Source of the DNA: Acinetobacter portensis
GTDB taxonomy: Bacteria; Pseudomonadota; Gammaproteobacteria; Pseudomonadales; Moraxellaceae
Direction of reading: 5' to 3'
Assembly: GCF_009372215.1 (NCBI RefSeq)
Contig: NZ_LWRV01000077.1
Coordinates: forward strand, 19,834 to 83,833
Length of the DNA stretch: 64,000 nt
The position numbers and the translations under genes are program-made. Below, piece by piece: positions 1 to 8,806 of the stretch (position 1 is its first letter; each line of letters begins with the position of its first letter). Under the pieces are notes generated by a model. The model had not been told where the DNA came from. It did not search any database and saw nothing but the letters and a program-made list of their open reading frames with translations.

Positions 1-673
1 TAATACCTAAAACACGTGGTACAAAGTAACCAATGGCTAAACTACATGCACAGAATATTGCTGTTGCAAGTCCAACTTGGGTTAAATAAGTGGCGATGTT
101 TGTACGCTCTGCAAAAATAGCAAGGGCGATAATTGAAATTAAAAAGATCACCGCAAATATTCGTAATGGTTTATTTAATTTCTCGGTGAGTTTTGGTGCG
201 TAATGACGAATCAACATTCCAATGCCCACAGGAATAATAATGATTGCAAAAACTTGAAGGATTTTAGAAAACTGTAAAGAGATTTGCTGACTTTCTTGCA
301 TAAAGTGCAAAATTGCAAAATTCATTATTAAAGGTAGTGTAAATGCTGCAATCACTGAATTAATTGCTGTTAGGCTAATATTCAGTGCAATATCACCTTT
401 AAATAAATAGCTAAATAAGTTTGCGGTACTACCACCAGGGGATGCTGCTAACAACATTAAGCCCACGGAAAGTAATGGTGGTAAGGAAAGCACTTTACAA
501 AGAATAAAGGCAAGCGCCACCAATATGACTAATTGGCAGAATAGGGCAATGAGTACAGCTTTAGGATGTTTAGATACACGTTTGAAATCGTTGAGGGTGA
601 GTTCTAAACCCAAGCCAATCATAATAATGGCAAGTGCTAAAGGTAGAAGAACGGTAATTATTCCCATATTCAT
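1..673 (-). CDS. BASS-family (bile acid:sodium symporter-like) transporter, 3' end cut by window edge
   Basis: The reverse strand encodes an uninterrupted polytopic membrane protein from an ATG at 673 to the window edge (224 codons visible; the C-terminus is missing). It begins MNMGIITVLLPLALAIIM and contains the segment LLAASPGGSTANLFSYLFKGD, close to the conserved ASPGG...SN-type region of the bile acid:sodium symporter (BASS, SBF) family. At least six hydrophobic segments are visible, and the chain is interrupted by short basic loops. BASS proteins cotransport organic anions with sodium in the inner membrane; the substrate cannot be read from sequence. A second in-frame ATG lies two codons downstream, at 667. 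An AGGAG-like motif (AAAAGGAG in mRNA sense) precedes the first ATG. The gene is divergent from mnmG. Confidence 0.85.
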   Translation of the reverse strand, partial: MNMGIITVLLPLALAIIMIGLGLELTLNDFKRVSKHPKAVLIALFCQLVILVALAFILCKVLSLPPLLSVGLMLLAASPGGSTANLFSYLFKGDIALNISLTAINSVIAAFTLPLIMNFAILHFMQESQQISLQFSKILQVFAIIIIPVGIGMLIRHYAPKLTEKLNKPLRIFAVIFLISIIALAIFAERTNIATYLTQVGLATAIFCACSLAIGYFVPRVLGI

Positions 674-896
674 ATAAAACTCCTTTTAATTTTATCGTTT
701 TCGCATCATCCAGATGCTTTGCTTGTCGCTTATAAATTTTTAATTATTTGAATATAAATAGATATTAACCATACTTATATAGGGCTTGTAAATACTAAAA
801 AGTGACTGCTCTGCAATGGTCGGTTTTGAGAAATATTCTTTTTTTAAAGTATTGTATGAATCACGTATTTTTTTATTACGATAAATTCGACTTAAA

Positions 897-928
897 TTGT
901 CAACTTAGACACTATTTTTTGCTACAAT
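897..928 (+). promoter_or_regulatory. Candidate sigma70 promoter of mnmG
   Basis: TTGTCA at 897-902 and TACAAT at 923-928 resemble -35 and -10 elements and lie 35 bases before the mnmG ATG. The spacer is 20 bases, longer than the optimal 17, so this is a weak prediction. Confidence 0.3.
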
Positions 929-962
929 CTGCAGTCATTATTTTTATCTCTCATTTACCATT

Positions 963-2843
963 ATGCATTATCCTAAAGTTTACGATGTCATTGTTATCGG
1001 CGGTGGTCACGCAGGTACAGAAGCGGCATTGGCTGCGGCACGTATGGGTCGACAAACCTTACTCTTAACTCATAACATTGAGACTTTAGGGCAGATGAGC
1101 TGTAATCCAGCCATCGGTGGTATTGGTAAATCGCATCTTGTGCGTGAAATTGATGCCTTGGGCGGTGCAATGGCACTTGCTGCCGATAAAGGCGGTATTC
1201 AATTCCGTATTCTAAACTCACGTAAAGGTGCAGCGGTTCGAGCAACTCGTGCCCAAGCTGACCGTGTGCGTTTTAAAGCTGCGATTCGTGAAACATTAGA
1301 AAACCAAGCCAACTTAGATATTTTCCAACAAGCAGCAGACGACTTAATTGTTGAAGGCGATACCGTTAAAGGTGTTGTAACGCAAATGGGTGTTCGCTTC
1401 GATGCGAAAACGGTTGTATTAACCACAGGCACATTCTTAGGCGGTGTGATTCACATTGGTCTAAACAACGCTTCTGGCGGTCGTGCGGGTGATCCTCCTT
1501 CAATTTCTTTGGCTGCGCGCCTTCGTGAATTGAACTTACCTGTAGGTCGTTTAAAAACAGGTACGCCTCCACGTATTGATGCACGTTCGGTCGATTTTTC
1601 TGTGATGACAGCACAGCCGGGTGATTTCCCATCTCCGACCATGTCATTTATGGGTGATGCATCTATGCATCCTGAACAGGTGAATTGCTATATTACGCAT
1701 ACCAATGAACGCACTCATGACATTATTCGTGGCGGTTTAGACCGTTCACCTATGTACACAGGCGTTATTGAAGGTGTTGGTCCACGTTACTGCCCATCGA
1801 TTGAAGATAAAATTCATAAATTTGCAGATAAAGATTCGCATCAAGTGTTCATTGAACCTGAAGGTTTAGACACGCATGAGCTTTATCCAAATGGTATTTC
1901 TACATCTTTACCATTCGATGTTCAGTTTGAATTGGTTCGCTCAATTCGTGGTATGGAAAACGCGCATATTATGCGTCCGGGTTATGCTATTGAATACGAT
2001 TACTTCAACCCACAAGCGTTGAAATTCTCTTTAGAAACTAAAGCCATTAATAACTTGTATTTTGCAGGTCAAATTAACGGTACAACTGGTTATGAAGAGG
2101 CTGGTGCACAAGGTTTACTTGCAGGCTTGAATGCTGCGCGTCGTGCATGGGATCAAGAGCAATGGACACCAAAACGTGATGAAGCGTATATGGGTGTATT
2201 GGTTGATGACCTCATTACTTTAGGTACTAAAGAACCGTACCGTATGTTCACATCACGTGCTGAATACCGTTTGATGCTTCGTGAAGACAATGCCGATCAG
2301 CGTTTAACAGCGATTGGTCGTGAAATGGGTCTTGTAGATGATGAGCGTTGGGCTTCTTACTGTGACAAAATGGAAGCAGTAGAGAAAGAAACAGGTCGTT
2401 TGCAACACCTTTGGGCTGCGCCAAATAACCCAATGGGTAAAAAGTTCGTTGAAATGACGGGTGCAGATTTATCTAAAGAATGTTCAGCAATTGATTTGTT
2501 GAAACGTCCAAATATTAACTTTGCTCAAATTGCAGAATTAACGGGTTCTGAAGTTACGCCATTTGTGGGCGAGCAAATTGAAATTGCTGTGAAATATGCA
2601 GGTTATATTAACCGTCAGCAAGAAGATGTTGCTCAAATGAAGCGTCTTGAGGAAACAAGTATTCCTGCCGATTTTGATTATGACGTTGTTTCTGGTTTAT
2701 CTCGTGAAATTACTTTGAAATTGAAAGATATTCGTCCTGAAACTTTAGCGCAAGCAAGTCGTATTCCGGGTGTTACACCTGCTGCGGTTCAATTGGTGAT
2801 GATTACAATTCGTAAAAATAACCAAGCTAAAAAATCTGCATAA
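963..2843 (+). CDS. mnmG: tRNA uridine-5-carboxymethylaminomethyl(34) synthesis enzyme MnmG (GidA)
   Basis: This 626-residue protein has near-standard length for MnmG (about 630 in E. coli). MnmG works with MnmE to install the (carboxymethyl)aminomethyl group on wobble U34 of tRNAs, using FAD and NADH in the cytoplasm. The N-terminus carries the FAD dinucleotide motif [12 protein letters not shown] (about residues 11-22) followed by the family signature [18 protein letters not shown] (about 43-60). A second family motif, TGTPPRID, lies near residue 200, and [12 protein letters not shown] is in the C-terminal half. Cysteine is present in the SCNP motif, as in the family. The start is a plain ATG with little Shine-Dalgarno sequence. 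A strong intrinsic terminator follows directly. Ordinary core gene. Confidence 0.98.
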   Translation: MHYPKVYDVIVIGGGHAGTEAALAAARMGRQTLLLTHNIETLGQMSCNPAIGGIGKSHLVREIDALGGAMALAADKGGIQFRILNSRKGAAVRATRAQADRVRFKAAIRETLENQANLDIFQQAADDLIVEGDTVKGVVTQMGVRFDAKTVVLTTGTFLGGVIHIGLNNASGGRAGDPPSISLAARLRELNLPVGRLKTGTPPRIDARSVDFSVMTAQPGDFPSPTMSFMGDASMHPEQVNCYITHTNERTHDIIRGGLDRSPMYTGVIEGVGPRYCPSIEDKIHKFADKDSHQVFIEPEGLDTHELYPNGISTSLPFDVQFELVRSIRGMENAHIMRPGYAIEYDYFNPQALKFSLETKAINNLYFAGQINGTTGYEEAGAQGLLAGLNAARRAWDQEQWTPKRDEAYMGVLVDDLITLGTKEPYRMFTSRAEYRLMLREDNADQRLTAIGREMGLVDDERWASYCDKMEAVEKETGRLQHLWAAPNNPMGKKFVEMTGADLSKECSAIDLLKRPNINFAQIAELTGSEVTPFVGEQIEIAVKYAGYINRQQEDVAQMKRLEETSIPADFDYDVVSGLSREITLKLKDIRPETLAQASRIPGVTPAAVQLVMITIRKNNQAKKSA

Positions 2844-2858
2844 GATTTTGAAGTGATA

Positions 2859-2886
2859 AAAAGCCCGCATAATGCGGGCTTTTTTA
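2859..2886 (+). terminator. Intrinsic terminator of mnmG
   Basis: The inverted repeat AAGCCCGCAT/ATGCGGGCTT is followed by a T run; it lies 15 bases after the mnmG stop. Confidence 0.93.
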
Positions 2887-3267
2887 ATGAATGAATTTTT
2901 ATCTGAGAAATATTGGTGAATTTAAGTATCTGATTGAAAAAGTAAAAAGGCTTATCTATTTTTTGTATAAAAAGTACACATTAGTTCTTAAAGATAAAAA
3001 GTGATTTAAGTTTCACATCAACTTATTTCACAAAAATTATAGGAAAGTTTAAATTAGCTTCATGTTCAAAACACGAGGTAAATACCATGACTATGAAGCG
3101 TATTCGTTATAACAATTCAGATTTAGCCTGCCAATGTTAAAACTGAACTGTAAAATAACAAATATAAAGAACAATGAAGTTTGTAATGTCGGTTGTCTTG
3201 TTTACAAGCTTCGATTTCTATAAACCAACAGCGCAAAGAACGATAACAATATAAATATAAAACTATA
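2887..3267. other. Intergenic stretch between mnmG and the WYL regulator
   Basis: About 380 bases hold no ORF of ordinary size. Two very short ORFs are visible on the + strand: 17 codons at 3087-3140 with a good ribosome binding site, and 26 codons at 3174-3254 without one. A strong terminator closes the region. The layout of a short translated leader, an AT-rich stretch and a terminator would fit a small RNA or small-protein transcript, but no clear promoter was found. Confidence 0.5.
3087..3140 (+). CDS. Possible 17-residue small protein or leader peptide
   Basis: ATG at 3087 is preceded by GAGG at 3075-3078 with an 8-base spacer, an unusually good ribosome binding site for this AT-rich genome. 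It encodes MTMKRIRYNNSDLACQC and stops at TAA. The peptide has a basic N-terminus and ends in Cys-Gln-Cys. It is followed by about 125 untranslated bases and an intrinsic terminator that serves no other + strand gene. I do not recognise a family. It could be a leader peptide, a small protein or a chance ORF; the binding site and dedicated terminator are the only support. Confidence 0.3.
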   Translation: MTMKRIRYNNSDLACQC

Positions 3268-3294
3268 AAAGCCCCTTGAAAGGGGCTTTTTTTT
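3268..3294. terminator. Bidirectional terminator (WYL regulator on minus strand; unknown transcript on plus strand)
   Basis: The stem AAAAGCCCCTT/AAGGGGCTTTT has an 8-T run on the + side and a TTTTATAGTTTTAT tract on the minus side. The minus-strand use ends the WYL gene, whose stop codon overlaps the edge of the element. Confidence 0.85.
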
Positions 3295-4291
3295 AATCTT
3301 CGATTTCATGAACTGCGTTATAAACATCTATAGGTTGAATATCTTGAATACGACTACCAAAACTACGCAACCACCAAACCAATTGAGATGTAAAAGGAAC
3401 TGAAGCCTGAACTTGAACAAGACCATTGCCTAAATCTTCTAAAACCTGATCTTTACTGAGTTGGCTTTCTTCAAAATATGCAGCATTTACATCTGTCATT
3501 ATTAGTTTTAACTCAATGAGATCTGTGGGCTTAGAATAATCGACACGGAAGCCTAATGCACCAGATTCAATATATTTATCTATATCAAAATCAACAGGAT
3601 GCAATGCACGAGAATTTAGCACTTTTGCTGTCTTGAAACGGTGCAACGCAAAAGTTTGAATATCGGTTTTGTCTAAACGAGTGCATATTAAATAAATAAC
3701 CGCACCTTTTTGAACCAATGCTAAAGGATTGAGAACATAAGTTTTTTCTTCTGCACCGACAGTACGCGCATGATAAACACATTCAAGCTGCTTATCTTGT
3801 AATAAGCCTTCATAAATGGCTTGCTGAGAACCCCGTTCAACCAATGGTGGAATAAGTGGTTGGTTTGCAGGAACAATACGAACACGATTAATCCATTGGC
3901 GTACATTGTTTTGTGTTGAAAGGCTACGACGTGCGAGGTCAAACCAAGGATTCATTTCTTCAACTAAACTAGGCGGAAGTAAATGCTTTAAATGCTCTTC
4001 AACCATCATAAATGTCACCGCTTGTGAGCTGGTCATATGCGGTAAACTTTGAATAGGTGCATCTGCTCGCCAACGCCAACCTTGTGGCACAGTGCCGTTA
4101 TTTTCAATAGGAAAGCGTTGCGATATTTGGTTCAAGTCACGTTGGATAGTACGCAAACTAATATCAATGCCTTCGCGTTGCAAAATTTCTTGTAGCTCAC
4201 GCGTACCCATCCATTTTCCTGTAGATAAGCGTGAAAGAATTTGCCATTGGCGATATAAGGTATTCGATGTTTCTTTTTCTTGTGCTTGCAT
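3293..4291 (-). CDS. WYL-domain transcriptional regulator (HTH + WYL)
   Basis: A 332-residue protein with an N-terminal helix-turn-helix of the DeoR/YafY kind (about residues 12-65; LSTGKWMGTRELQEILQREG followed by SLRTIQRDLNQIS). It continues into a WYL domain (about 155-240) with the block YVLNPLALVQKGAVIYLICT and a C-terminal WCX-like region. WYL proteins are ligand- or nucleic-acid-sensing transcription factors, often tied to DNA damage or defence genes; the target here is unknown. It is divergent from the ATP-grasp/Anbu cluster with 228 bases between them, so it could regulate that cluster, although nothing in the sequence proves this. Confidence 0.88.
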   Translation of the reverse strand: MQAQEKETSNTLYRQWQILSRLSTGKWMGTRELQEILQREGIDISLRTIQRDLNQISQRFPIENNGTVPQGWRWRADAPIQSLPHMTSSQAVTFMMVEEHLKHLLPPSLVEEMNPWFDLARRSLSTQNNVRQWINRVRIVPANQPLIPPLVERGSQQAIYEGLLQDKQLECVYHARTVGAEEKTYVLNPLALVQKGAVIYLICTRLDKTDIQTFALHRFKTAKVLNSRALHPVDFDIDKYIESGALGFRVDYSKPTDLIELKLIMTDVNAAYFEESQLSKDQVLEDLGNGLVQVQASVPFTSQLVWWLRSFGSRIQDIQPIDVYNAVHEIED

Positions 4292-4519
4292 AATAGATCA
4301 AAGTACGATGAATTGAGAAAAAAGTATTGCTTGAATACAGGACACAATAAGAAAACTACTTACTTTTAGCAAGTAAATTTAACAAAATCCTATTCAATCA
4401 ATTTTTACTCTAAATTTGCAATTTCCTTAAAAACTAAATAAGTTTTATTCAATATGAAAAATAATTGGCATTTAAATTGCTTACACATAATTACATAAAA
4501 TTACAATGAAGAGGTTTGT

Positions 4520-6061
4520 ATGCTTAAAGAAGATCATGCTGTTACTACAGTTTTAGATGATGTAGCTACAAATCAAATGAATGTTGGGTCTACGTTAGAT
4601 TCAAGTACTAGAAAAAATACGCATGGCTTATTTGAACAAATTAAAAAGCAATTTTTCAATGAATTGTTTGATGATAAAACGATGTCGGGAAATGCTGGTG
4701 AGAAAATAGAAAACTGGCTATCTCAACATAGTCTTACAGATTTGCAGTCATTAAATGATGCTGCAAAATCACATTTTTTATATGAAGGTATTACATTTTC
4801 GGTATATGGAGAGCAAGATGGTTCAGAGAGAACCATTCCATTTGATGTGATTCCAAGAATTATTGCTAAAAAACAATGGAATACAATTGCTTTAGGTTGC
4901 TCGCAACGGGTTCGTGCACTTAATTTATTTTTACATGATATTTATCATCAACAAGAAATTCTAAAAGCAGGAATTGTTCCTGAGCTTCAAGTGCTTACAC
5001 ATGAGGCATATCAACCACATATGTATGCACATGACTTAAAAGGGAAAATATATAGTCAAATTAGTGGTATTGATATTATTCGAGACAAAGTAGGTGACTT
5101 TTATGTGCTTGAGGATAATTTAAGAACACCATCAGGCGTGTCTTATATGCTAGAAGGGCGAAAAATTAGTCAAAAGCTGATGCCTGAGTTGTGTAAGCAA
5201 AACAATATTTCAGCCATAGAGCAATATCCGCAATTACTCAGAGAGATTCTTGCGGAAAATGCTTATGTCGATCGCCCGATGATAGTGGTGTTGACTCCGG
5301 GTAGATATAACAGTGCTTATTATGAACACGCATTTTTAGCACGAGAAATGGATGTGCCATTGGTGACATCAAAAGACTTATTTGTTGAAAATGATAAGGT
5401 TTATGTCAAAACTGTTCGTGGTCGTCAGCAAGTTCATGTGATTTATCGCCGTTTGGATGATGCTTTTATCGATCCGCTTTGCTTTAAGCCTGATAGTACG
5501 CTCGGTGTTCCGGGATTAATGTCTGCGTATTTGCAAAACAATGTGGTGATTGCAAATGCACCGGGAACAGGTGTAGCAGATGATAAATCTATTTATCCTT
5601 ATGTCGATAAAATGATTCATTTTTATTTGGGCGAAGAACCTGTTCTTAAAAATGTACCAACGTATCAATGCCGTGAACAACAAGATTTAGATTATGTTTT
5701 GGAAAATCTTGAAAAATTAGTGGTAAAAGAAGCGCAAGGTTCGGGTGGTTACGGCATGTTGATTGGACCGCATGCCTGTGAAAAAGAATTGGCTATTTTT
5801 AGAGATAAACTCATAGCAACGCCGCATTTATATATTGCACAGCCTACGTTAGAACTTTCTGTATCTCCAACTTTAACTGAAAAAGGTATTGCGGAACGCC
5901 ATATTGATTTACGTCCATTTGTGTTGAGTTCTCCGTATAGGACTGAAATTGTTCCAGGTGGCTTAACACGTGTCGCAATGGAAGAAGGTTCTTTGGTGGT
6001 GAACTCATCTCAAGGTGGCGGTATTAAAGACACATGGGTTGTCGATTCTTTACATTCATAA
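4520..6061 (+). CDS. Circularly permuted ATP-grasp family protein (DUF404/DUF407 type)
   Basis: This 513-residue protein belongs to the circularly permuted ATP-grasp type 2 family. Recognisable blocks include the GVSYMLEGRKIS segment near residue 210 (normally PSGxSYxLENR), VVLTPGRYNSAYYEHAFLAREM near 257, and the glycine-rich GSGGYGMLIGP near 410. The family is thought to act as a peptide or amide ligase, by analogy with other ATP-grasp enzymes; its true substrate is unknown. The first roughly 45 residues are polar and look like a species-specific extension. A good GAGG site precedes the ATG. It heads a run of co-directional genes with alpha-E, transglutaminase and Anbu proteins, an arrangement found repeatedly in bacteria. 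Confidence 0.9.
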   Translation: MLKEDHAVTTVLDDVATNQMNVGSTLDSSTRKNTHGLFEQIKKQFFNELFDDKTMSGNAGEKIENWLSQHSLTDLQSLNDAAKSHFLYEGITFSVYGEQDGSERTIPFDVIPRIIAKKQWNTIALGCSQRVRALNLFLHDIYHQQEILKAGIVPELQVLTHEAYQPHMYAHDLKGKIYSQISGIDIIRDKVGDFYVLEDNLRTPSGVSYMLEGRKISQKLMPELCKQNNISAIEQYPQLLREILAENAYVDRPMIVVLTPGRYNSAYYEHAFLAREMDVPLVTSKDLFVENDKVYVKTVRGRQQVHVIYRRLDDAFIDPLCFKPDSTLGVPGLMSAYLQNNVVIANAPGTGVADDKSIYPYVDKMIHFYLGEEPVLKNVPTYQCREQQDLDYVLENLEKLVVKEAQGSGGYGMLIGPHACEKELAIFRDKLIATPHLYIAQPTLELSVSPTLTEKGIAERHIDLRPFVLSSPYRTEIVPGGLTRVAMEEGSLVVNSSQGGGIKDTWVVDSLHS

Positions 6062-6085
6062 GTTTGCGATACTGAGGAGATAAGA

Positions 6086-6688
6086 ATGATTTTATTAAAT
6101 TCTAGTGCAGAATATATTTTTTGGTTGGGACGTTATATTTCACGTATTCAATATTTGTGTCATCAATTTCCATTTAAAGAAGATGCTGAAGCAGCAGAAT
6201 ATGCAAAAGCTTTTTGTTTACCTGCATTTGATGCAATGTCTTTAAATGAACTTGTTTTAAACGAAAGTCATGCTGTTTCATTTAAACAGCAGTTTCTTTA
6301 CGCAAAAGATAATATTCACGAATTACGTGGTGTGCTTACAGCGTATGGCTATGCAGAATTAAATCAGCTGATTAAAACGGCAAGTGAAAATCCGGGATAC
6401 ATTTGTGATGTGGTGGGTGAGTGTTTAGATGTTTTAGAAGCTGAGTCACATGATGTATTTCTATTTTTTAAATTAGGGCAAAGCATCGAGCAAATTGATA
6501 GGCAAATACGTTTAAATCAAAATTTAAGTGCAGCTTTACAGGCGTTAAGCATTGTCGTTAAATTGCTGGAAGAACTAGGTTGGGATTCATTAGCAGATAC
6601 TTGGAGAGACTTACAAAACTCTTCAAGTTCGGAAAATTTTTATCGGTTCAGTGATCAAGTTCATCAAATGTTCGAGGTGAATGCATGA
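6086..6688 (+). CDS. Alpha-E domain protein (DUF403), short form
   Basis: A 200-residue, largely helical protein beginning MILLNSSAEYIFWLGRYISRIQYL, matching the alpha-E opening motif (normally ML.R.A.. YW.GRY.ERAE). Alpha-E proteins are encoded beside circularly permuted ATP-grasp and transglutaminase genes and have no established enzymatic activity. Typical members have about 310 residues, so this one is about a third shorter; the later segments of the family appear compressed or missing rather than frameshifted, because the ORF is intact. The start is preceded by GAGGAG. The stop overlaps the start of the downstream transglutaminase gene by four bases (ATGA), implying translational coupling. 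Confidence 0.82.
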   Translation: MILLNSSAEYIFWLGRYISRIQYLCHQFPFKEDAEAAEYAKAFCLPAFDAMSLNELVLNESHAVSFKQQFLYAKDNIHELRGVLTAYGYAELNQLIKTASENPGYICDVVGECLDVLEAESHDVFLFFKLGQSIEQIDRQIRLNQNLSAALQALSIVVKLLEELGWDSLADTWRDLQNSSSSENFYRFSDQVHQMFEVNA

Positions 6689-7464
6689 GACTCATGGTAA
6701 ATCATCAAACGCATTATAGTTATAGTGAAGAAGCGTCGAATAGTATTCAATATATTAAAATGATGCCATTTAATAATAGCCATCAGAACGTGAAATCTTG
6801 GGATATTAGTGTTCCTGGTGAAATGCAAATGAAGCGAGATGCTTTTAATAATATTTGGATTACAAGTTCACAGCGTTTTGCATATCAGCAAATGACCATT
6901 ATGGCACAAGGAATCGTAGAGCTAAATTTAACATCTGAAAATGGTTTAGATGATCAGATGAATCCTTATTTGTTCATGCAACCGACGCCAAGTACTCTAT
7001 GTAATCCTGAAATGAAAGAATTTGCACACCGTTATGTGCCTGTTGTAAGCCGTGAAAATTTGATGCATTTGGCTGCTGCAATTCTTGAAAGAATTCCTTA
7101 TATCTCTTATACGACGAATGTAAATACGACTGCAGTAGATGCTTTTGAGCATCAACAAGGTGTTTGCCAAGATCATAGTCATGTTTTTATTGCAATGTGT
7201 AAGTCTTTAGGGCTTGCTGCACGTTATGTATCTGGCTATTTATTTGTACCAAATACTTCTCACCTAGCGAGTCATGCATGGGCAGAAGTTTTTTTAAATG
7301 ATTTATGGTATTGTTTCGACATTAGTAATCAATTATTTACACCTAGTTCACATATTTATGTTGCTGTTGGGCGTGATTATTGGGATGTTGCTCCTGTTCG
7401 TGGAATGCGCGAAAAGGGCGGGCTAGAAACAATGCATTCTATTGTGCAAGTTTTAGCATGTTAA
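6685..7464 (+). CDS. Transglutaminase-like cysteine protease-fold protein
   Basis: A 259-residue protein with an N-terminal bacterial transglutaminase-associated beta domain (about 1-80, opening with LMVNHQTHYSYSEEASNS) and a transglutaminase core. The catalytic triad can be read as Cys161 (GVCQDHSHVF), His197 (SHAWAEVF) and Asp212 (WYCFDISN). Such proteins may cleave or form amide bonds; within this conserved cluster they are proposed to act with the ATP-grasp ligase on an unidentified peptide or protein substrate. No signal peptide is present, so a cytoplasmic location is likely. It overlaps the alpha-E gene by four bases and precedes the Anbu gene by 19 bases. Confidence 0.92.
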   Translation: MRLMVNHQTHYSYSEEASNSIQYIKMMPFNNSHQNVKSWDISVPGEMQMKRDAFNNIWITSSQRFAYQQMTIMAQGIVELNLTSENGLDDQMNPYLFMQPTPSTLCNPEMKEFAHRYVPVVSRENLMHLAAAILERIPYISYTTNVNTTAVDAFEHQQGVCQDHSHVFIAMCKSLGLAARYVSGYLFVPNTSHLASHAWAEVFLNDLWYCFDISNQLFTPSSHIYVAVGRDYWDVAPVRGMREKGGLETMHSIVQVLAC

Positions 7465-7483
7465 AAATAAAAAAGAGGATGTT

Positions 7484-8218
7484 ATGACTTATTGTTGTGC
7501 GCTACGTTTAAAAGATGGATTGGTTTTTATCAGCGATACGCGTACAAATGCGGGTGTAGATCATATTTCTGTTTTTCGAAAACTATATATCTTTGGTATA
7601 GAGGGAAAACGCTTTTTCACCATTCAAACTTCAGGTAATTTGGCAACAACGCAAGCGGTGATTGGTTATTTAAAAAATCAGTTAACATTAAATCAAGAGC
7701 CTAATTTATATAGCGTAAATACGATGTTTGAAGTGGCTGAATTGGTCGGTCACACACTTAGAAAAGTCATTGCAGATGTGACAGCCGATACGTTAGAGCA
7801 AAGTAATTATTATTGTAGTTTACTTGTGGGTGGGCAAATAGGCGAAGAACCTATGCAACTTTATAACATTTATCCGCAAGGTAACTTCATTAGCGCAACC
7901 AAAGACACGCCATTTTTCCAAATTGGAGAAAGTAAATATGGTAAGCCAATTTTAGATCGTGCACTTAGTTATGATATGCCAATAGATGAAGCTTTACGAT
8001 GCGCTCTTATTTCATTTGATTCAACGCTCAGATCAAATGTATCTGTTGGAATGCCGCTTGATGTTTTGGTTTATAAAAAAGATAGCTTAAACCTTCCAGA
8101 AGGTAAGCGAATTAATGAATCAGATGAATATTTTGAAAAAATTAGCAAGCAATGGTCTGAAACATTGAAAAAGGGGTTACAAGATTTGCCTAAGCCAACC
8201 CATGATTATTTCGATTAA
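7484..8218 (+). CDS. Anbu, proteasome-type (ancestral beta-subunit) peptidase
   Basis: A 244-residue Ntn-hydrolase of the Anbu (ancestral beta subunit, bacterial proteasome homologue) family. The N-terminus MTYCCALRLKDGLVFISDTRTNAG places Thr2 as the likely N-terminal nucleophile after Met removal, followed by the acidic residue of SDTRTNAG and a lysine in VFRKLYIFG in the place of the essential proteasome Lys33. The middle contains LLVGGQ, typical of proteasome beta folds. Known Anbu proteins assemble into rings or helical lock-washers, and their physiological substrates are unclear. A strong ribosome site (AAAGAGGATGTT) precedes ATG. It forms the fourth gene of the ATP-grasp/alpha-E/transglutaminase cluster. 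Confidence 0.9.
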   Translation: MTYCCALRLKDGLVFISDTRTNAGVDHISVFRKLYIFGIEGKRFFTIQTSGNLATTQAVIGYLKNQLTLNQEPNLYSVNTMFEVAELVGHTLRKVIADVTADTLEQSNYYCSLLVGGQIGEEPMQLYNIYPQGNFISATKDTPFFQIGESKYGKPILDRALSYDMPIDEALRCALISFDSTLRSNVSVGMPLDVLVYKKDSLNLPEGKRINESDEYFEKISKQWSETLKKGLQDLPKPTHDYFD

Positions 8219-8262
8219 TTTCTGTATTTTTTGTTAAAGTAATGACGTTGGTTAGATAAAGT

Positions 8263-8280
8263 ATTGTAATTTTTTACAAT
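8263..8280. promoter_or_regulatory. Inverted repeat between the Anbu and BLUF genes
   Basis: ATTGTAA and TTACAAT, separated by TTTT, form a perfect 7-bp inverted repeat that ends 16 bases before the BLUF start codon. It could be an operator or a hairpin in the 5' untranslated region. TACAAT within it could also serve as a -10 element. Confidence 0.35.
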
Positions 8281-8296
8281 AATAAGAGGAGCATAA

Positions 8297-8707
8297 ATGT
8301 ACCAATTATGTTATGCCAGTTGTGCAACATCGGATGGTGAAAAATTATTAGAAGATCTTAGGAATACATTGAAAGAAGCGCGTGATTTTAATGTTAGACA
8401 TCAAATTACAGGTGTTCTTTATTTTGCAGACGGTTATTTTTTTCAATGTTTGGAAGGGGATAAGGCTGATTTAGATGTTTTATGTGAAATGATTAAAAAG
8501 GATAATCGCCATAAAGGCTTTACACTTTTTGAATATAAGCCGATTGAAAAGCAGCATTTTGTAGATTGGTCTATGAAATACGTGAAAAGAAATAGTGTGA
8601 TTCAGCAATATATGCGTGATCATGGCTTTGAGTTATTTAGACCAAAATTATTACAACTAAATCAGGTCGATGAATTGGTTTTATTATTAGCAGATATAAA
8701 AGATTAG
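8297..8707 (+). CDS. BLUF-domain blue-light sensor (BlsA-like)
   Basis: A 136-residue single-domain BLUF protein that should bind FAD and sense blue light. The key residues are present: Tyr6 (QLCYAS), Asn32 (FNVRHQITGVLYF), Gln50 (YFFQCLEGD) and Trp91/Met93 (DWSMKY). The about 40 residues after the domain are helical and probably mediate partner contact, as in BlsA of Acinetobacter baumannii, which controls motility and metabolism through protein interactions and has no output domain of its own. The start follows an AGAGGAG site. The gene lies 78 bases after the Anbu gene in the same direction, with no terminator between them, so co-transcription is possible. Assigning it as blsA itself is not justified because Acinetobacter genomes often hold several paralogues. 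Confidence 0.93.
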   Translation: MYQLCYASCATSDGEKLLEDLRNTLKEARDFNVRHQITGVLYFADGYFFQCLEGDKADLDVLCEMIKKDNRHKGFTLFEYKPIEKQHFVDWSMKYVKRNSVIQQYMRDHGFELFRPKLLQLNQVDELVLLLADIKD

Positions 8708-8771
8708 AGAAAGCATTGTTGGATCTTTTTTTATAAATTAAAACCTGTTTTATGAAAAACTGTATTAGACA

Positions 8772-8802
8772 GATAAAAGCCCAAGATCACTTGGGCTTTT
8801 AT
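8772..8802. terminator. Bidirectional terminator between BLUF gene and alr
   Basis: The stem AAAAGCCCAAG/CTTGGGCTTTT with a 4-base loop lies between convergent genes and can serve both strands. Confidence 0.85.
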
Positions 8803-8806
8803 GTAT

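Noticed and set aside
802..1068. 88-codon ORF overlapping the mnmG start
   Set aside because: It shares DNA with mnmG in another frame, has no ribosome site of note, and shows no recognisable motif.
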